DNA from: Burkholderiales bacterium | GTDB lineage: Bacteria > Pseudomonadota > Gammaproteobacteria > Burkholderiales > Casimicrobiaceae | Reading direction: 5' to 3' | Length of the DNA stretch: 48,797 bases | NCBI GenBank assembly: GCA_020852555.1 | Contig: JADZAQ010000070.1 | Span: 1-48,797 of the forward strand | Shown: positions 25,379 through 36,343 of the stretch, piece after piece | How the letters are laid out: each line of letters starts with the position of its first letter | Position numbering within the stretch: the first letter of the stretch is position 1 | Translations under genes and position numbers: made by a program | The notes under the pieces: model-generated | What the model was told of the DNA's origin: nothing | The model's input: the letters and a program-made list of their open reading frames with translations, nothing else | The model's database searches: none

Positions 25379-26002
25379 ATGGGCGACGAGAAGAATCTGT
25401 TGACGAGAATCGGCGAAGTCGTGGATGCGGCCAAGGAGAAGGCGCAAGCGCTCGGTTCGATGGTTGCCGACAAGGCGCAAGCGGTCGTCGCCGACACCAA
25501 GGAGGCGGCGGATAAGGCTGCGACGCACGTCGCCAAGCAGGCGAAAGCGGCGCGCGCCACCGTGGCGCGGAAGACCCGTGCCGCGAAGCGCGACGCGAAG
25601 TCGATGCTCGGCCGAGCCGAGCGCTCGGTGCAGCGTGGCGCCAAGTCCGCGAAGAAGGCGGCGAAGCAAGCGGCGGGCTCGCTGCGCCAGGCGGTCGCGG
25701 GCGCGGCGCCGGCGCGCAAGAAGGCGACCAAGACCACCCCGGCCAAGAAGGCCAAGAAGGCCAAGAAGGCGCTCGCCGGCACCAAGTCGGCCGCGAAGAA
25801 GACCGTCGCCAAGAGCAGATCGGCTGCCAAGAAGACCGTGACCAAGGCCAAGTCGGCTGCCAAGAAGACCGTGGTAAGGACCAAGACCGCCGGGAAGAGG
25901 GTTGCCGCCAAAACGAAGACGGCCGCGAAAAGGGTGGCGGCGAAGGCCCCCGGCCGCAAGGCCACGGGACGCAAGGCCGCCGCACGGAAAGCGTCGGCGT
26001 AG
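25379..26002 (+). CDS. Lysine/alanine-rich histone H1-like protein
   Basis: A 207-residue, very basic protein. The first 70 residues are helical and of mixed charge (NLLTRIGEVVDAAKEKAQALGSMV, with alternating K/A/E). The rest is almost only Ala, Lys, Thr, Arg and Val, with repeats such as SAAKKTV and RVAAKTKTA, like the tails of eukaryotic H1, bacterial AlgP and the Hc2-type proteins. It probably binds DNA nonspecifically and compacts the nucleoid. Start 25379 is chosen because GGGGGAT lies eight bases upstream; 25364 is in frame. It converges on the phosphoribosyltransferase gene with three bases between them. Low-complexity composition makes homology hard to judge. Confidence 0.8.
   Translation: MGDEKNLLTRIGEVVDAAKEKAQALGSMVADKAQAVVADTKEAADKAATHVAKQAKAARATVARKTRAAKRDAKSMLGRAERSVQRGAKSAKKAAKQAAGSLRQAVAGAAPARKKATKTTPAKKAKKAKKALAGTKSAAKKTVAKSRSAAKKTVTKAKSAAKKTVVRTKTAGKRVAAKTKTAAKRVAAKAPGRKATGRKAAARKASA
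25742..25768 (+). repeat. Three tandem GCCAAGAAG units inside the H1-like gene
   Basis: A nine-base unit encoding Ala-Lys-Lys is repeated exactly three times. It can gain or lose copies without shifting the reading frame. Confidence 0.85.
25787..25885 (+). repeat. 33-bp period repeat, three copies, inside the H1-like gene
   Basis: TCGGCTGCCAAGAAGACCGT-type blocks start at 25787, 25820 and 25853, exactly 33 bases apart. The last two blocks are identical over 21 bases and the first differs in a few. The unit encodes an 11-residue SAAKKTV-type repeat, so unequal recombination would change the tail length in frame. Confidence 0.85.
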
Positions 26003-26005
26003 GCT

Positions 26006-26515
26006 TCAGCGCCCGTCGAGCCGCGCCGCGAGCTGCTGCGGTCGCAGGTTGTCGTAGACCTCGAAGGGCTGGCAGATCCACGGGCTGTCCGGGAGATACT
26101 CGACGAAGTAGTCGGGCTTGAACACCGAGCAGCCCTTCCACCACAGCACCGCGGTCTTCAGCGCCGTGAGATGCGGGAAGCGCTGCGGCAATTCCTTGTA
26201 GACCGCTGCCAGCGTGTGCCCCGAGTCGACCATGTCGTCGACCAGCAGCACGCGATCGCCCAGGCGTGGTTTGGTCATCGTCATGTGCTCGGCAATCACC
26301 AGTTCGCCGCGAATCGTGCCACTTTCGGCGGCGTACGAGTGCGTCGAGAGGATGGCGAGCGGCAGGTCGAAGATCCGCGACAGGACGTCGCCGACGCGCA
26401 GGCCGCCGCGGGCGATGCAGATGATCTGGTTGAAGTCGAAGCCCGACGTGTGCACCGCCTGCGCGAGACGCTCGACCAGCGTGTTGTACTCGTCCCAGGT
26501 GACCTTGCGGCTCAT
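26006..26515 (-). CDS. Phosphoribosyltransferase (purine PRTase-like)
   Basis: A 169-residue type I PRTase. The PRPP loop is VLLVDDMVDSGHTL, with the usual pair of acidic residues. The pyrophosphate-loop region is IICIARGGLRVGDVLS, and a hood-like segment reads PDSPWICQPFEVYDNLRPQQ. The start MSRKVTWDEYNTLVERL is typical of the short bacterial and archaeal Gpt-like proteins often annotated as hypoxanthine or xanthine PRTase. It follows purA by five bases, which supports a purine salvage role. The precise base is not readable. Confidence 0.88.
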   Translation of the reverse strand: MSRKVTWDEYNTLVERLAQAVHTSGFDFNQIICIARGGLRVGDVLSRIFDLPLAILSTHSYAAESGTIRGELVIAEHMTMTKPRLGDRVLLVDDMVDSGHTLAAVYKELPQRFPHLTALKTAVLWWKGCSVFKPDYFVEYLPDSPWICQPFEVYDNLRPQQLAARLDGR

Positions 26516-26520
26516 TGCGA

Positions 26521-27876
<1,356 letters not shown>

Positions 27877-29025
27877 TTACGCCACCTTCCACTGCGTACC
27901 GTCGCGCTGGAGGCGACGCGCACCACTGCCGTGCTCGCCCGGCAGCGCGACGATGACGCGTTCGCCGCGCGCACGCAAGGCCGCGATCGCCGCCGCCAGC
28001 GCGGGATCGGGATCGTCGGGCGCGACGATCACGCTCGTCCCCTCGCGCGGCGGCGCGAGCGACGCCAAGTGTCGCAGATCCATCGAGAAACCGGTGGCCG
28101 GGCGCGCCCGACCGAAGGCGCGCCCGACGCCGTCGTAGCGGCCACCGCGACCGCAGTCGGTGACGGCCCCGCTCGCATCCTGCACGAAGACGCTGAACGT
28201 CGCTCCCGTGTAGTAGTGGTAGCCGCGCAAATCGGCGAGGTCGACGTGGACCGCGGCGACCCCCTCGGCAGCGCTCGCGAGGGCGCCGAGGGCATCGAGG
28301 GCCGCCGCCACGTCGGGCAGCGCGGGCAGCGCCTGGCGCGCGGCCGCGAGGGTGGTCATCGCCGGACCATAGAGCGTGGCGAGCGCGCGCAACGCGCCGC
28401 GTGCCGGTTCGGGCAGGGCGCCGGTGAGCGCCTCGACCGCCGGGCCGTCCTTGTCGCGCAGCGCGCGGAAGAGCTCGGCGTCGTCACCCTCGCCGCTGCC
28501 GTCGAGGCCGGCGGCGCGTGCGAGCGCGCGATACAGCCCCACGTGCCCGAGGTCGAGATGCAGGCCGGCGATGCCGGCGGCGGTGAGCGCCGACACCAGG
28601 AGGCGCATCGTCTCCCGATCGGCGGCGATGTCGGCGTGTCCGTAGAGTTCGGCGCCGACCTGGATCACCTGCCGCGAGTCGCCCGGCGCGGCAGCGGTGC
28701 GCAGCACGCTCCCCGCATAGCACAGGCGGGTCACACCCGGTTCGTTGAGGAGGTGCGCATCGATCCGTGCCACCTGCGGTGTAGTGTCGGCGCGCAGGCC
28801 GAGCATGCGTCCCGACAGCGGATCGACCGTCTTGAAGGTGAGCAGGTCGAGGTCGCGCCCGGTGCCGGTGAGCAGCGAGTCGAGGTGCTCGACGAGCGGC
28901 GGCTGCACGAGACGGTAGCCGCGACGCTCGAAGTGGTCGAGCAGCGCGCGCCGCAGCGCCTCGACGCGTGCCGCCTCGGCGGGCAGGACGTCGGCGATCG
29001 CTTCGGGAAGGAGCCAGTTACGCAT
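27877..29025 (-). CDS. hisZ: ATP phosphoribosyltransferase regulatory subunit HisZ
   Basis: A 382-residue paralogue of histidyl-tRNA synthetase that lacks the anticodon-binding domain and activates the short form of HisG. Class II motifs are visible: LRADTTPQVARI (motif 2 region), GELYGH-like VGAELYGHADI, and the HisA-type DLRGYHYYTGATFSVF and GGRYDGVG. In betaproteobacteria it typically sits between hflC and purA, as here. Start 29025 (MRNWLLPEAIADVLPAEA) overlaps the end of the small membrane-protein gene by eight bases. The true hisS lies at 36344-37669. Confidence 0.93.
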   Translation of the reverse strand: MRNWLLPEAIADVLPAEAARVEALRRALLDHFERRGYRLVQPPLVEHLDSLLTGTGRDLDLLTFKTVDPLSGRMLGLRADTTPQVARIDAHLLNEPGVTRLCYAGSVLRTAAAPGDSRQVIQVGAELYGHADIAADRETMRLLVSALTAAGIAGLHLDLGHVGLYRALARAAGLDGSGEGDDAELFRALRDKDGPAVEALTGALPEPARGALRALATLYGPAMTTLAAARQALPALPDVAAALDALGALASAAEGVAAVHVDLADLRGYHYYTGATFSVFVQDASGAVTDCGRGGRYDGVGRAFGRARPATGFSMDLRHLASLAPPREGTSVIVAPDDPDPALAAAIAALRARGERVIVALPGEHGSGARRLQRDGTQWKVA

Positions 29026-29206
29026 GACGGATGAGCACGAGGGCGACGAGGCCGGCGACGATCGAGGCGAGTCCCATGAAGCGGATCTGGCCATCGGAGA
29101 GTTCGCCGATGCGGCGGAAGGCGTCACGCCACAGGCGCGGCGCGGCAAACGGCAGCAGGCCCTCGAGAATCAGGAGCATGGCCAGCGCGATCCACAACGA
29201 GTCCAC
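29018..29206 (-). CDS. Small DUF2065 inner-membrane protein
   Basis: A 62-residue protein with two hydrophobic segments (IALAMLLILEGLLPFAA and MGLASIVAGLVALVLI) around a polar WRDAFRRIGELSDGQIR. This is the DUF2065 (YjeT-like) pattern, usually found right after hflC, as here. It ends inside hisZ with an eight-base overlap and starts 69 bases after hflC. The position suggests a role with HflKC, but none is known to me. Confidence 0.88.
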   Translation of the reverse strand: MDSLWIALAMLLILEGLLPFAAPRLWRDAFRRIGELSDGQIRFMGLASIVAGLVALVLIRHA

Positions 29207-29275
29207 GTCAGTCGGCGACGAGCACGGCGGCAGCCGAGGCGGTCGGTGACGGCGAGGCGGCGCGCGTGCCGACGG

Positions 29276-30175
29276 CTACTTCGCCGCCGGCGTCCGTGGC
29301 ACGGCGCCGCGACCGGAGCCCGACTGGCGGAAGTAGTTGAAGAACTCTCCCGATGGCTCGAGGACCATGATGTCGTTGCGGCGGAACGACGCCTTGTAGG
29401 CCTCGAGGCTGCGGTAGAACGCGAAGAACTCGGGGTTCTGGCCGTAGGCGGCCGCGTAGATCGCCGCGGCGCGGGCGTCGCCCTCACCCTTGATCTTCTG
29501 CGCCTGCCGATAGGCGTCGGCGAGGATCACCTGCCGCTGGCGGTCGGCGTCGGCGCGGATCTTCTCCGACTCGGCGGCGCCGAGCGAGCGCAGTTCGTTG
29601 GCCACGCGCCGTCGCTCGGATTCCATCCGCGCGTACACCGGGCCGGTGACGTCGGCCGGCAGCGCGAGCCGGCGCAACCGCACGTCGACCACCTCGACGC
29701 CGATGTTGCGCGCATCCTGGTCGGCCTTCTGCCTCGTCTCGCTCATGATCCCCTCGCGGCCGGTGGAGATCGCCTCGTGCATGGTCGACTTGTTGAACTC
29801 CTCCGCGAGGTTGCTGCGCACCGTCTGCGACAGTCGCGCGCGGGCGGCGTCCTCGTTACCCTGCACCGCGACGTAGTACTGTTTCACGTCGGTGATGCGC
29901 CAGAGGACGACGAAGTCGACTTCGAGCGGCGTCTTCTCCGAGGTGACGACGCGATCGACGTCGCTGTTCTCCAGAAGGAGGTTGCGCCGGTCGAAGTAGC
30001 GCACGTTCTGCACCAGCGGCAGCTTGAAGTACAGGCCGGCACGATCGTTGATGTCGACGATCTCGCCCAGCTGGAAGCGGATCGCGTATTTCGTCTGGTC
30101 GACGGTGTACACCGCCTGCGAAGCGACGAGCAGGAGCGCCACGACGAGCGCGAGCAGGGGCATGGTAAGGCGCAT
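29276..30175 (-). CDS. hflC: Membrane protease modulator HflC
   Basis: A 299-residue SPFH/band 7 protein with an N-terminal membrane anchor (LLALVVALLLVASQAVYTV) and a periplasmic SPFH domain. It contains DQTKYAIRFQLGEI, DFVVLWRITDVKQYY, and AAIYAAAYGQNPEFFAFYRSLEAYK. With HflK it forms a large ring complex that encloses and restrains FtsH. It is nine bases downstream of hflK. Length and motifs are normal. Confidence 0.95.
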   Translation of the reverse strand: MRLTMPLLALVVALLLVASQAVYTVDQTKYAIRFQLGEIVDINDRAGLYFKLPLVQNVRYFDRRNLLLENSDVDRVVTSEKTPLEVDFVVLWRITDVKQYYVAVQGNEDAARARLSQTVRSNLAEEFNKSTMHEAISTGREGIMSETRQKADQDARNIGVEVVDVRLRRLALPADVTGPVYARMESERRRVANELRSLGAAESEKIRADADRQRQVILADAYRQAQKIKGEGDARAAAIYAAAYGQNPEFFAFYRSLEAYKASFRRNDIMVLEPSGEFFNYFRQSGSGRGAVPRTPAAK

Positions 30176-30184
30176 CGCCGTCTC

Positions 30185-31399
30185 CTAGCGCTCGCGGTTG
30201 CGCAGGCCGTCGCGGGTGCGCGACGCATCCGGGCTCGCGGCGGGCGCGGGCTCGGGGACCGGCGGGAGCGGAGCGCGGGTGGCGCCGGTGTCGGCGGCAG
30301 CGCCGGCGGCGGGCAGGCCCTGCTGCATGAGTTTGTCGAGCGGCAGGTAGAGGAGGTTGCCGCCCTGTTTCTGGTCGACGATCACCTTGCTGGTGTTGGC
30401 GAGCACCGACTGCATCATGTCGAGGTACATCCGATCGCGGGTGACGCCGGGTGCCTTCGCGTACTCGGTGGCGATCGAGCGGAAGCGCGCCGCGTCGCCC
30501 TCCGCGCGCTGCGTGACTTCGGTGCCGTAGCCGTTGGCTTCCTCGAGGAGGCGCGAGGCGAGACCGCGCGCCCGCGGCACGACGTCGTTGGCGTACGCCT
30601 GGCCTTCGTTGACGAGGCGAACCCGGTCCTGCTGCGCCTTCACCGCATCGTCGAAGGCGGCTTGCACCTTCTCCGGCGGTTGCACGCTCTGCAGCGTGAC
30701 CTTCTGCACCGATACGCCGGTCTTCAGCCGATCGAGCGAGCGCTGCATGAGGTCGCGCGTCTGCTGCGCGATTTGCTCGCGGCCCTCGTAGAGCGCGAAG
30801 TCCATCTTGGCCTTGCCCACCACCTCGCGGATCGCCGATTCGGCGACCACCTTGACGATCTCCTCGGGACGGCGGTTGTTGAAGACGAAGTCCTGGGCCG
30901 ACACGAGGTTGTATTGCACCGCGAACTGGATGTCGATGATGTTCTCGTCCTCGGTGAGCATCGTCGCTTCCTTGGCGTTGCGGTTTGCCGTGGTGTTGCG
31001 GTAGCCCACCTCGACGGTGCGCACCTGCGCGAAGTCGACGAGCTCCACCGCCTCGACGGGCGCCGGCAAGTGCCAGCGCGGACCCGGGAGCGTCGTCTCG
31101 GTGTACTTGCCGAAGCGGGTCACCACCCCGCGGCGGCCCTCGTCGACGATGTAGAAGCCGCTCGCCAGCCACACCAGGAGCACCAGGCCGACGATGAGGC
31201 CGACGCCACTGGCGGCGAGGCCGCGCCGCGGCGGCCCGCTGCCGTTGCCGCCGGCATCACCGCCGCCGCCGCGGCGATTGAACAATTCGCTCATGCGGCG
31301 ATTGACGTTGCGCCAGATCTCGTCGAGGTCGGGTGGCCCACCGCCACCGCCCCCGCCGCCGGTCCCGCGCTTGCCCCATTGGGGATCGTTGAGCGACAT
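30185..31399 (-). CDS. hflK: Membrane protease modulator HflK
   Basis: A 404-residue SPFH/band 7 partner of HflC. The N-terminus is glycine/proline rich (MSLNDPQWGKRGTGG, then poly-Gly). A membrane segment follows at about residues 65-85 (GVGLIVGLVLLVWLASGFYIV). The SPFH domain contains EGRRGVVTRFGKY, LTEDENIIDIQFAVQY and the coiled-coil region RARGLASRLLEEANGYG. The C-terminal tail is rich in Pro and Ala. It lies 84 bases after hflX and is co-directional. Confidence 0.95.
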   Translation of the reverse strand: MSLNDPQWGKRGTGGGGGGGGPPDLDEIWRNVNRRMSELFNRRGGGGDAGGNGSGPPRRGLAASGVGLIVGLVLLVWLASGFYIVDEGRRGVVTRFGKYTETTLPGPRWHLPAPVEAVELVDFAQVRTVEVGYRNTTANRNAKEATMLTEDENIIDIQFAVQYNLVSAQDFVFNNRRPEEIVKVVAESAIREVVGKAKMDFALYEGREQIAQQTRDLMQRSLDRLKTGVSVQKVTLQSVQPPEKVQAAFDDAVKAQQDRVRLVNEGQAYANDVVPRARGLASRLLEEANGYGTEVTQRAEGDAARFRSIATEYAKAPGVTRDRMYLDMMQSVLANTSKVIVDQKQGGNLLYLPLDKLMQQGLPAAGAAADTGATRAPLPPVPEPAPAASPDASRTRDGLRNRER

Positions 31400-31483
31400 C
31401 GGTCGTGGAAAATTCGTGAAAGGTTACGTCGAGGACGTCGACGATGGATGAACGGATGGAAGACGACGACGCCCAACCACGAC

Positions 31484-32635
31484 TCAGGCCGGACGCACGC
31501 TGGAGTCGTCGATCGCAGACTCGGGCGACGGTGGCACCGGCGACGCACCACCTGGGAAGCGCTCGGCGAGCGCAGCCACGAGAGCGTCGCATCCGGCACC
31601 GCTCGCGGCGCTTACGCGAACCGTGGTGATGGTACCACAGGCGTCGCGCTCGATTCCGGGGGGGATGCCAGTCAGGTCGATCTTGTTGACGACGGTGATG
31701 CGCGGGACGTCGGCGGCGCCGATCGCCGCCAGCACCTCCTCGACCGCGGCCTCCTTCAACTCGCGTTCCGCCGCGCTGCCGTCGACCACGTGCATGATGA
31801 GATCGGCGTCGGCCGCCTCGGCGAGCGTGGCGCGGAACGCCGCCACGAGGTCGTGCGGCAGGTCGCGGATGAAGCCCACCGTATCGGAGAGGACGACGGC
31901 CTGCCCGCCGGGAACGTGGACCTTGCGCAGCGTGGTGTCGAGGGTGGCGAAGAGCTGGTCGACGACGACCGTGCGCGCTCCGGTCAGGCGGTTGAAGAGC
32001 GTCGACTTGCCGGCGTTGGTGTAGCCGACGAGTGCGACCGTGCGCACCGCGTGCCGGCGCCGGGTCCGGCTTTGCACCGCGCGGCTCTTCGCGACGCGGC
32101 CGATGCGCTCGCGCAGCACCTTCACGCGGTTGCCGATCAAGCGTCGGTCGGTCTCGAGCTGCGTTTCGCCGGGGCCGCGCAGGCCGATGCCGCCCTTCTG
32201 TCGCTCGAGGTGCGTCCAGCCACCGGCGAGCCGCGTGGCGAGATGCCCGAGTTGCGCCAGTTCGACCTGCAGCTTGCCCTCGGCGCTGCGCGCCCGCAGC
32301 GCGAAGATGTCGAGGATGAGGCTGGTGCGGTCGACGACGCGGCACTGCAGCCGCTCCTCCAGGTTGCGCTGCTGCACGCCGGTCAGCGTGTGGTCGAAGA
32401 TGACCAGATCGGCACCCGTCTCACGGCGCAGCGCGTCGATCTCGTCGACCTTGCCGCGGCCGGCAAAGAACGCGGCATCGGGCCGTGCGCGTTTGCCGGT
32501 GACGGCGCCGGTCACGGTCGCGCCGGCGGCCGCCGCCAGTTCGGCGATCTCCTGCCGGCGATACCCGGGGTCGTCGTCGCCCAAATCGAGGGCGACCAGG
32601 AGCGCGCGGTTGCCGCGCGTCGGACGGTCGAACAT
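31484..32635 (-). CDS. hflX: Ribosome-rescue GTPase HflX
   Basis: A 383-residue GTPase that splits stalled or heat-damaged 70S ribosomes. The N-terminal domain begins with [10 protein letters not shown] and has the [10 protein letters not shown] and [14 protein letters not shown] motifs. The glycine-rich [12 protein letters not shown] precedes a central coiled helix. The G domain has GYTNAGKST (204-212), [11 protein letters not shown] and NKIDL. The C-terminal tail is short. It is six bases after hfq, the common hfq-hflX pairing. Confidence 0.95.
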   Translation of the reverse strand: MFDRPTRGNRALLVALDLGDDDPGYRRQEIAELAAAAGATVTGAVTGKRARPDAAFFAGRGKVDEIDALRRETGADLVIFDHTLTGVQQRNLEERLQCRVVDRTSLILDIFALRARSAEGKLQVELAQLGHLATRLAGGWTHLERQKGGIGLRGPGETQLETDRRLIGNRVKVLRERIGRVAKSRAVQSRTRRRHAVRTVALVGYTNAGKSTLFNRLTGARTVVVDQLFATLDTTLRKVHVPGGQAVVLSDTVGFIRDLPHDLVAAFRATLAEAADADLIMHVVDGSAAERELKEAAVEEVLAAIGAADVPRITVVNKIDLTGIPPGIERDACGTITTVRVSAASGAGCDALVAALAERFPGGASPVPPSPESAIDDSSVRPA

Positions 32636-32641
32636 CAGGGG

Positions 32642-32890
32642 TCAGTTGTCCCCGTCGTTGCCGGGTGCGTGATGCGGCATCGTGACCGGGCGCGCCGGCA
32701 CGACGGTCGAGATCGCGTGCTTGTACACCATCTGCGTGACCGTATTCTTGAGCAGCACGACGTATTGGTCGAACGACTCGATCTGCCCCTGCAGCTTGAT
32801 GCCGTTGACGAGGTAGATCGACACCTGAACGTGCTCCTTGCGCAGCGTGTTCAGGAACGGGTCTTGTAGCATTTGCCCTTTGTTGCTCAT
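32642..32890 (-). CDS. hfq: RNA chaperone Hfq
   Basis: An 82-residue Sm-like hexameric RNA chaperone that pairs small RNAs with mRNAs. It has the Hfq N-terminus [19 protein letters not shown], Sm1 ([20 protein letters not shown]) and Sm2 ([12 protein letters not shown]), with the conserved rim and proximal-site residues. The tail is short and acidic/histidine rich ([11 protein letters not shown]). It lies 50 bases after der. Confidence 0.98.
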   Translation of the reverse strand: MSNKGQMLQDPFLNTLRKEHVQVSIYLVNGIKLQGQIESFDQYVVLLKNTVTQMVYKHAISTVVPARPVTMPHHAPGNDGDN

Positions 32891-32940
32891 GGTCGCGAGC
32901 TCCGCGTTATTGTTCGGCCGCGGCGCTGGCAGGAACGAGA

Positions 32941-34308
32941 TCAGCGACGCCGGGGCGAGGATTCCACGTACGGGTTGGAACCGGCCTTGAATTGTATCCT
33001 AAGGGGAGTTCCGCGCAGTTGGAACGCCTCGGCGAAGAAACGTTCCAGGTACCGGCGGTAGGCGTCCGGGATGTGGCGCAGCGCGGTGCCGTGGATCACC
33101 ACGAGCGGCGGATTGACCCCACCCTGGTGCGCGTAGCGCAGCTTGGGGCGCACCAATCCGGCGCGCGGCGGTTGCTGGCGCTCGACCGCGAGTTGCAGGG
33201 TGCGCGTGAGCCGCGGCGTCGGGAGCTTCACCATCGCCGCGGCGAACGCTTCGCGCACCGACTTCAGCACCGCCGCCACGCCGGCGCCGTCCCGCGCCGA
33301 GATGGTGTGACACGGCGCGAAGGCGAGGAAGGAGAGCTTGCGCTCGTAGTCGCGTTTGGCCTGCGCGCGGACCTCGACCGAGGCGGCGTCCCATTTGTTG
33401 ATCGCGACCACCAGGGCGCGGCCGGCGTCGAGGATGTGGCCGGCCAGATGCGCGTCCTGCTCGGTGATCGTGTGCAGCGCATCGAGGAGGAGGACGACCA
33501 CGTGCGCGTCCTCGATCGCCTGCAGCGTCTTGATCACCGAGAATTTCTCGACGGCCTCGAACACCTTGCCGCGGCGCCGGATGCCGGCGGTGTCGACCAG
33601 CGTGTACTTCTGGCCACCGCTTTCGAAATCGACGTCGATCGCGTCACGGGTGGTGCCGGGCTCGTCGAAGGCGATCATGCGTTCCTCGCCGAGGATCGTG
33701 TTGACGAGCGTCGACTTGCCGACGTTGGGGCGACCTACGAAGGCGACCCGGATGGTGTCGGGCCGCTCACGGTCGGCCGCGGGGCTCGCCGGCGCCTCGA
33801 CCTCGTCCGCACCGCCGCCGGCGAGATCGAGTGCATGCTCGACGAGCGCATTGACGTTCTCGCCGTGGGCGGCGGAGATCGCCACCGGCTCGCCCAGGCC
33901 CAACTCGTGGAACTCGGCGACCGCCCGATCGGACGATCGACCCTCGGACTTGTTCACCGCGAGCACCAGCGGCCGCCCGGCGCGGCGCAGGAGGTCGGCG
34001 ATGACCGCATCCTGCGGGGTGAGGCCGTCGCGGGCGTCGACCAGGAGGACGACCACGTCGGCCTCGGCGATCGCCTGGCGCGTCTGCCGCGCCATCGCGT
34101 GCAGGATGCCGCTCGTCGCCTTGGGCTCGAAGCCACCGGTGTCGACGACGAAATACGTCCGCTCGCCCAGGCGGGCCCGGCCGTAGTGACGGTCGCGGGT
34201 GAGGCCGGGCACGTCGGCGACGAGCGCCGCGCGGCTCTTCGTCAGCCGATTGAAGAGCGTCGACTTGCCGACGTTGGGACGACCGACGAGGGCGATGGTG
34301 GGCAGCAT
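32941..34308 (-). CDS. der: Ribosome biogenesis GTPase Der (EngA)
   Basis: A 455-residue protein with two tandem GTPase domains and a C-terminal KH-like domain, needed for 50S assembly. G domain 1 is GRPNVGKST near residues 8-16, with DTGGFE and NKSEG. G domain 2 repeats GRPNVGKST, with [10 protein letters not shown] and NKWD. The KH-like end is [15 protein letters not shown] and [18 protein letters not shown]. Start 34308 ([12 protein letters not shown]) is standard; the frame's upstream extension overlaps bamB and is spurious. Confidence 0.97.
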   Translation of the reverse strand: MLPTIALVGRPNVGKSTLFNRLTKSRAALVADVPGLTRDRHYGRARLGERTYFVVDTGGFEPKATSGILHAMARQTRQAIAEADVVVLLVDARDGLTPQDAVIADLLRRAGRPLVLAVNKSEGRSSDRAVAEFHELGLGEPVAISAAHGENVNALVEHALDLAGGGADEVEAPASPAADRERPDTIRVAFVGRPNVGKSTLVNTILGEERMIAFDEPGTTRDAIDVDFESGGQKYTLVDTAGIRRRGKVFEAVEKFSVIKTLQAIEDAHVVVLLLDALHTITEQDAHLAGHILDAGRALVVAINKWDAASVEVRAQAKRDYERKLSFLAFAPCHTISARDGAGVAAVLKSVREAFAAAMVKLPTPRLTRTLQLAVERQQPPRAGLVRPKLRYAHQGGVNPPLVVIHGTALRHIPDAYRRYLERFFAEAFQLRGTPLRIQFKAGSNPYVESSPRRR

Positions 34309-34358
34309 GCGGGGGAACGGCGGGGTTGCCGGCGGGCGCTCTCGCGTTCCCGCCGCGC

Positions 34359-35552
34359 CTACTTCGCGGTGACGGCGTAGACGTTGCCGCCCGCCGACTG
34401 CCAGAGGATGTTGGACAGGAACGGTGCCGGCTGCCCGGTAGCCGGGGTGCCGTCGGTTTGCAGGCGGCCGACGTAGGCGCCGTTGCTCGCGGCGAGGAGG
34501 TGCGCGTAGCCTTCGACGTCGATCACCGCGACGAAATCGCCCAGAGCCTGCGGCCCGCCGATCTTGCGCGCGGCGAGGAGGTCCTGCTTCCACAGCGACG
34601 CACCGGTCGTGCGGTCGAGCGCGTGCACGGCGCCCTTGTCGTCGGTCACGAAGATGCTCTTGCCGTCGCCGGCGATGCCGGTGAGGCTGCTGATGTCGCG
34701 CGACCAGTTGAGTGTGCCGCGCGTGATCTCGAAACAGGCGACGCGCCCCTGGTAGGCGACCGCGCACACCTGGTTGCCGTCGATGAGCGGGAGCGAGGCG
34801 ACGTCGGCGATGCGTTCGAGTTCGGTGGCACCTTTCGGGATCGCCACCGCGGCATCCCAGCCGACGATGCCGGTGTTCACGTCGAGCGCGACGAGACGCC
34901 CGCCGGCGGTGCCCACGAAGAGGCCGCCGCGGGTCGACGTTCCGCCCGCGTAGTTACGCACCGTGAGCGGCGGCGCGGTCCGTTGCAGAACCCATTTCTT
35001 GGCGCCGTCGGCGGCGGCGAAGGCGTGCAGCGAGCCGTCGCCGACAAAGACCGCCACGATGCCGTCGACCACCCGTGGCGGCGCCATGATCTCGGTCGGC
35101 ACGCGGGCGGTCCATTTCGGCTTGCCGGTGGCGTCGAAGGCGAGGACCTCCCCCTTGTCGGTGCCGACGACGATGGTATCGGGGCCGGCGCCGGGTCCGG
35201 CGGAGATCGTCTTGCCGACCTGCGTGCGCCACGCCACGCGGCCGGTGGCGGGATCGAGACGGACGAGCGTGCCGTCGACCGCGGCGGCGTAGATCGCATC
35301 GGGCTGCACCGCCGGCGCAAAGCCGGGGACCGCCTTGCCGACGCTCGCCTGCCACGACACGCTGACCACCCCCGACGGCTTCAGATCGGGCAGCGGCCCG
35401 GGCTTCTTGCTGTCCCACAGCCAGCGCAGCGAGAACGCCGGCGGCACCGGGAGGTAGTCGTAGATCGAGAAGTTCGATGTGGCGCAACCGGCCAGCACGA
35501 GGCTCGCCACCACGCCGAGCGTGACGGCCCGCACGGGGCGCCGCCGGCTCAT
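34359..35552 (-). CDS. bamB: Outer-membrane assembly lipoprotein BamB
   Basis: A 397-residue lipoprotein of the BAM complex, with a PQQ-like eight-bladed propeller. The signal sequence ends in a lipobox, LVLAGC, with C23. Blade repeats of the type [54 protein letters not shown] and [19 protein letters not shown] are clear. Overlap of four bases with the upstream yfgM gene and closeness to der match the conserved order. Confidence 0.95.
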   Translation of the reverse strand: MSRRRPVRAVTLGVVASLVLAGCATSNFSIYDYLPVPPAFSLRWLWDSKKPGPLPDLKPSGVVSVSWQASVGKAVPGFAPAVQPDAIYAAAVDGTLVRLDPATGRVAWRTQVGKTISAGPGAGPDTIVVGTDKGEVLAFDATGKPKWTARVPTEIMAPPRVVDGIVAVFVGDGSLHAFAAADGAKKWVLQRTAPPLTVRNYAGGTSTRGGLFVGTAGGRLVALDVNTGIVGWDAAVAIPKGATELERIADVASLPLIDGNQVCAVAYQGRVACFEITRGTLNWSRDISSLTGIAGDGKSIFVTDDKGAVHALDRTTGASLWKQDLLAARKIGGPQALGDFVAVIDVEGYAHLLAASNGAYVGRLQTDGTPATGQPAPFLSNILWQSAGGNVYAVTAK

Positions 35553-36292
35553 GGCTTCGCCGGCGCCGCTGCCGGTGCCGCTGCCGCGGCTGGACTCGCC
35601 GGTACGCCGGCGGCGCCACTGCCGCCACCCGGTGCGCCCGCCGCGGCGGCGCCCGGCAGCGTGCCGCCCAACGCTTCGAGCTTGACCTCGACGTAGCGCC
35701 GGTACTGCGATTTGGCGTCGAGTTTGGCGAGCGCGGTCTCGTAGGCGGCCTTCGCGTCCGCGGATTTCCCGGCGGCGGCGAGCGCGTCGCCGCGCAGGTC
35801 CGCGTAAAGGCCGGCGAAGGGCTCGCCGTGCTTGGCATCGAGCACCTTGAGCGCGTCGTCGTAGCGCTTCTCGTCGAGCAGGATCTCAGCCAGGCGATAG
35901 CGTGCGATCTCCTTGAGCTCGGTCTCGTCGCCGTGGTCGATCACCCACGTGAGTTGCGCCTTGGCGCCGGCGGCGTCGCCGCCATCGAAGAGCGCCTTGG
36001 CGAGCAGCAGCGCGCCGCGCGGCGCGTAGCCGGTCCGTGCGTAACGATCGGTGAGTTGCGTGGTGGCGTCCTTGGCACGCGGCAGGTCGTGATCGCGGAC
36101 CGCGGCGGACAGCGCACCGTAGAGCACGCCCGCCTCGTCGGCCTGCCGCAGCGTGTACCAGCGCCAGCCCTGCACGCCGATGGCGACCGCGCTGGCGATG
36201 ACGACGACGGTGGTGACGACGTTGCCCCAGCGCGCCCACCACGCCTTGAGATCGTCGAGTTGCTCCTGCTCGTGGGAATCGTAGACGGCCAT
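35549..36292 (-). CDS. yfgM: YfgM-type tetratricopeptide membrane protein
   Basis: A 247-residue protein with one N-terminal membrane segment (VVTTVVVIASAVAIGVQGWRW) and a periplasmic TPR region, matching YfgM, an ancillary factor of the Sec translocon linked to periplasmic chaperones. It starts MAVYDSHEQEQLDDLKAWWARWG, the typical cytoplasmic lead. The C-terminal 45 residues are an Ala/Pro/Gly-rich tail not seen in E. coli. It lies between hisS (51 bases) and bamB (overlap), the usual position. Confidence 0.93.
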   Translation of the reverse strand: MAVYDSHEQEQLDDLKAWWARWGNVVTTVVVIASAVAIGVQGWRWYTLRQADEAGVLYGALSAAVRDHDLPRAKDATTQLTDRYARTGYAPRGALLLAKALFDGGDAAGAKAQLTWVIDHGDETELKEIARYRLAEILLDEKRYDDALKVLDAKHGEPFAGLYADLRGDALAAAGKSADAKAAYETALAKLDAKSQYRRYVEVKLEALGGTLPGAAAAGAPGGGSGAAGVPASPAAAAAPAAAPAKP

Positions 36293-36343
36293 GCGTTCCT
36301 CGTGTCGTTCGTGTATTGCCGTGGTATCCGCGGTGCGCGGGGG

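Noticed and set aside
29024-32869. A 1281-codon open frame on the plus strand
   Set aside because: It runs antisense to hflC, hflK and hflX, all with clear family motifs. Its translation is arginine/alanine/aspartate rich without any motif. Long stop-free antisense frames are expected at this GC content.
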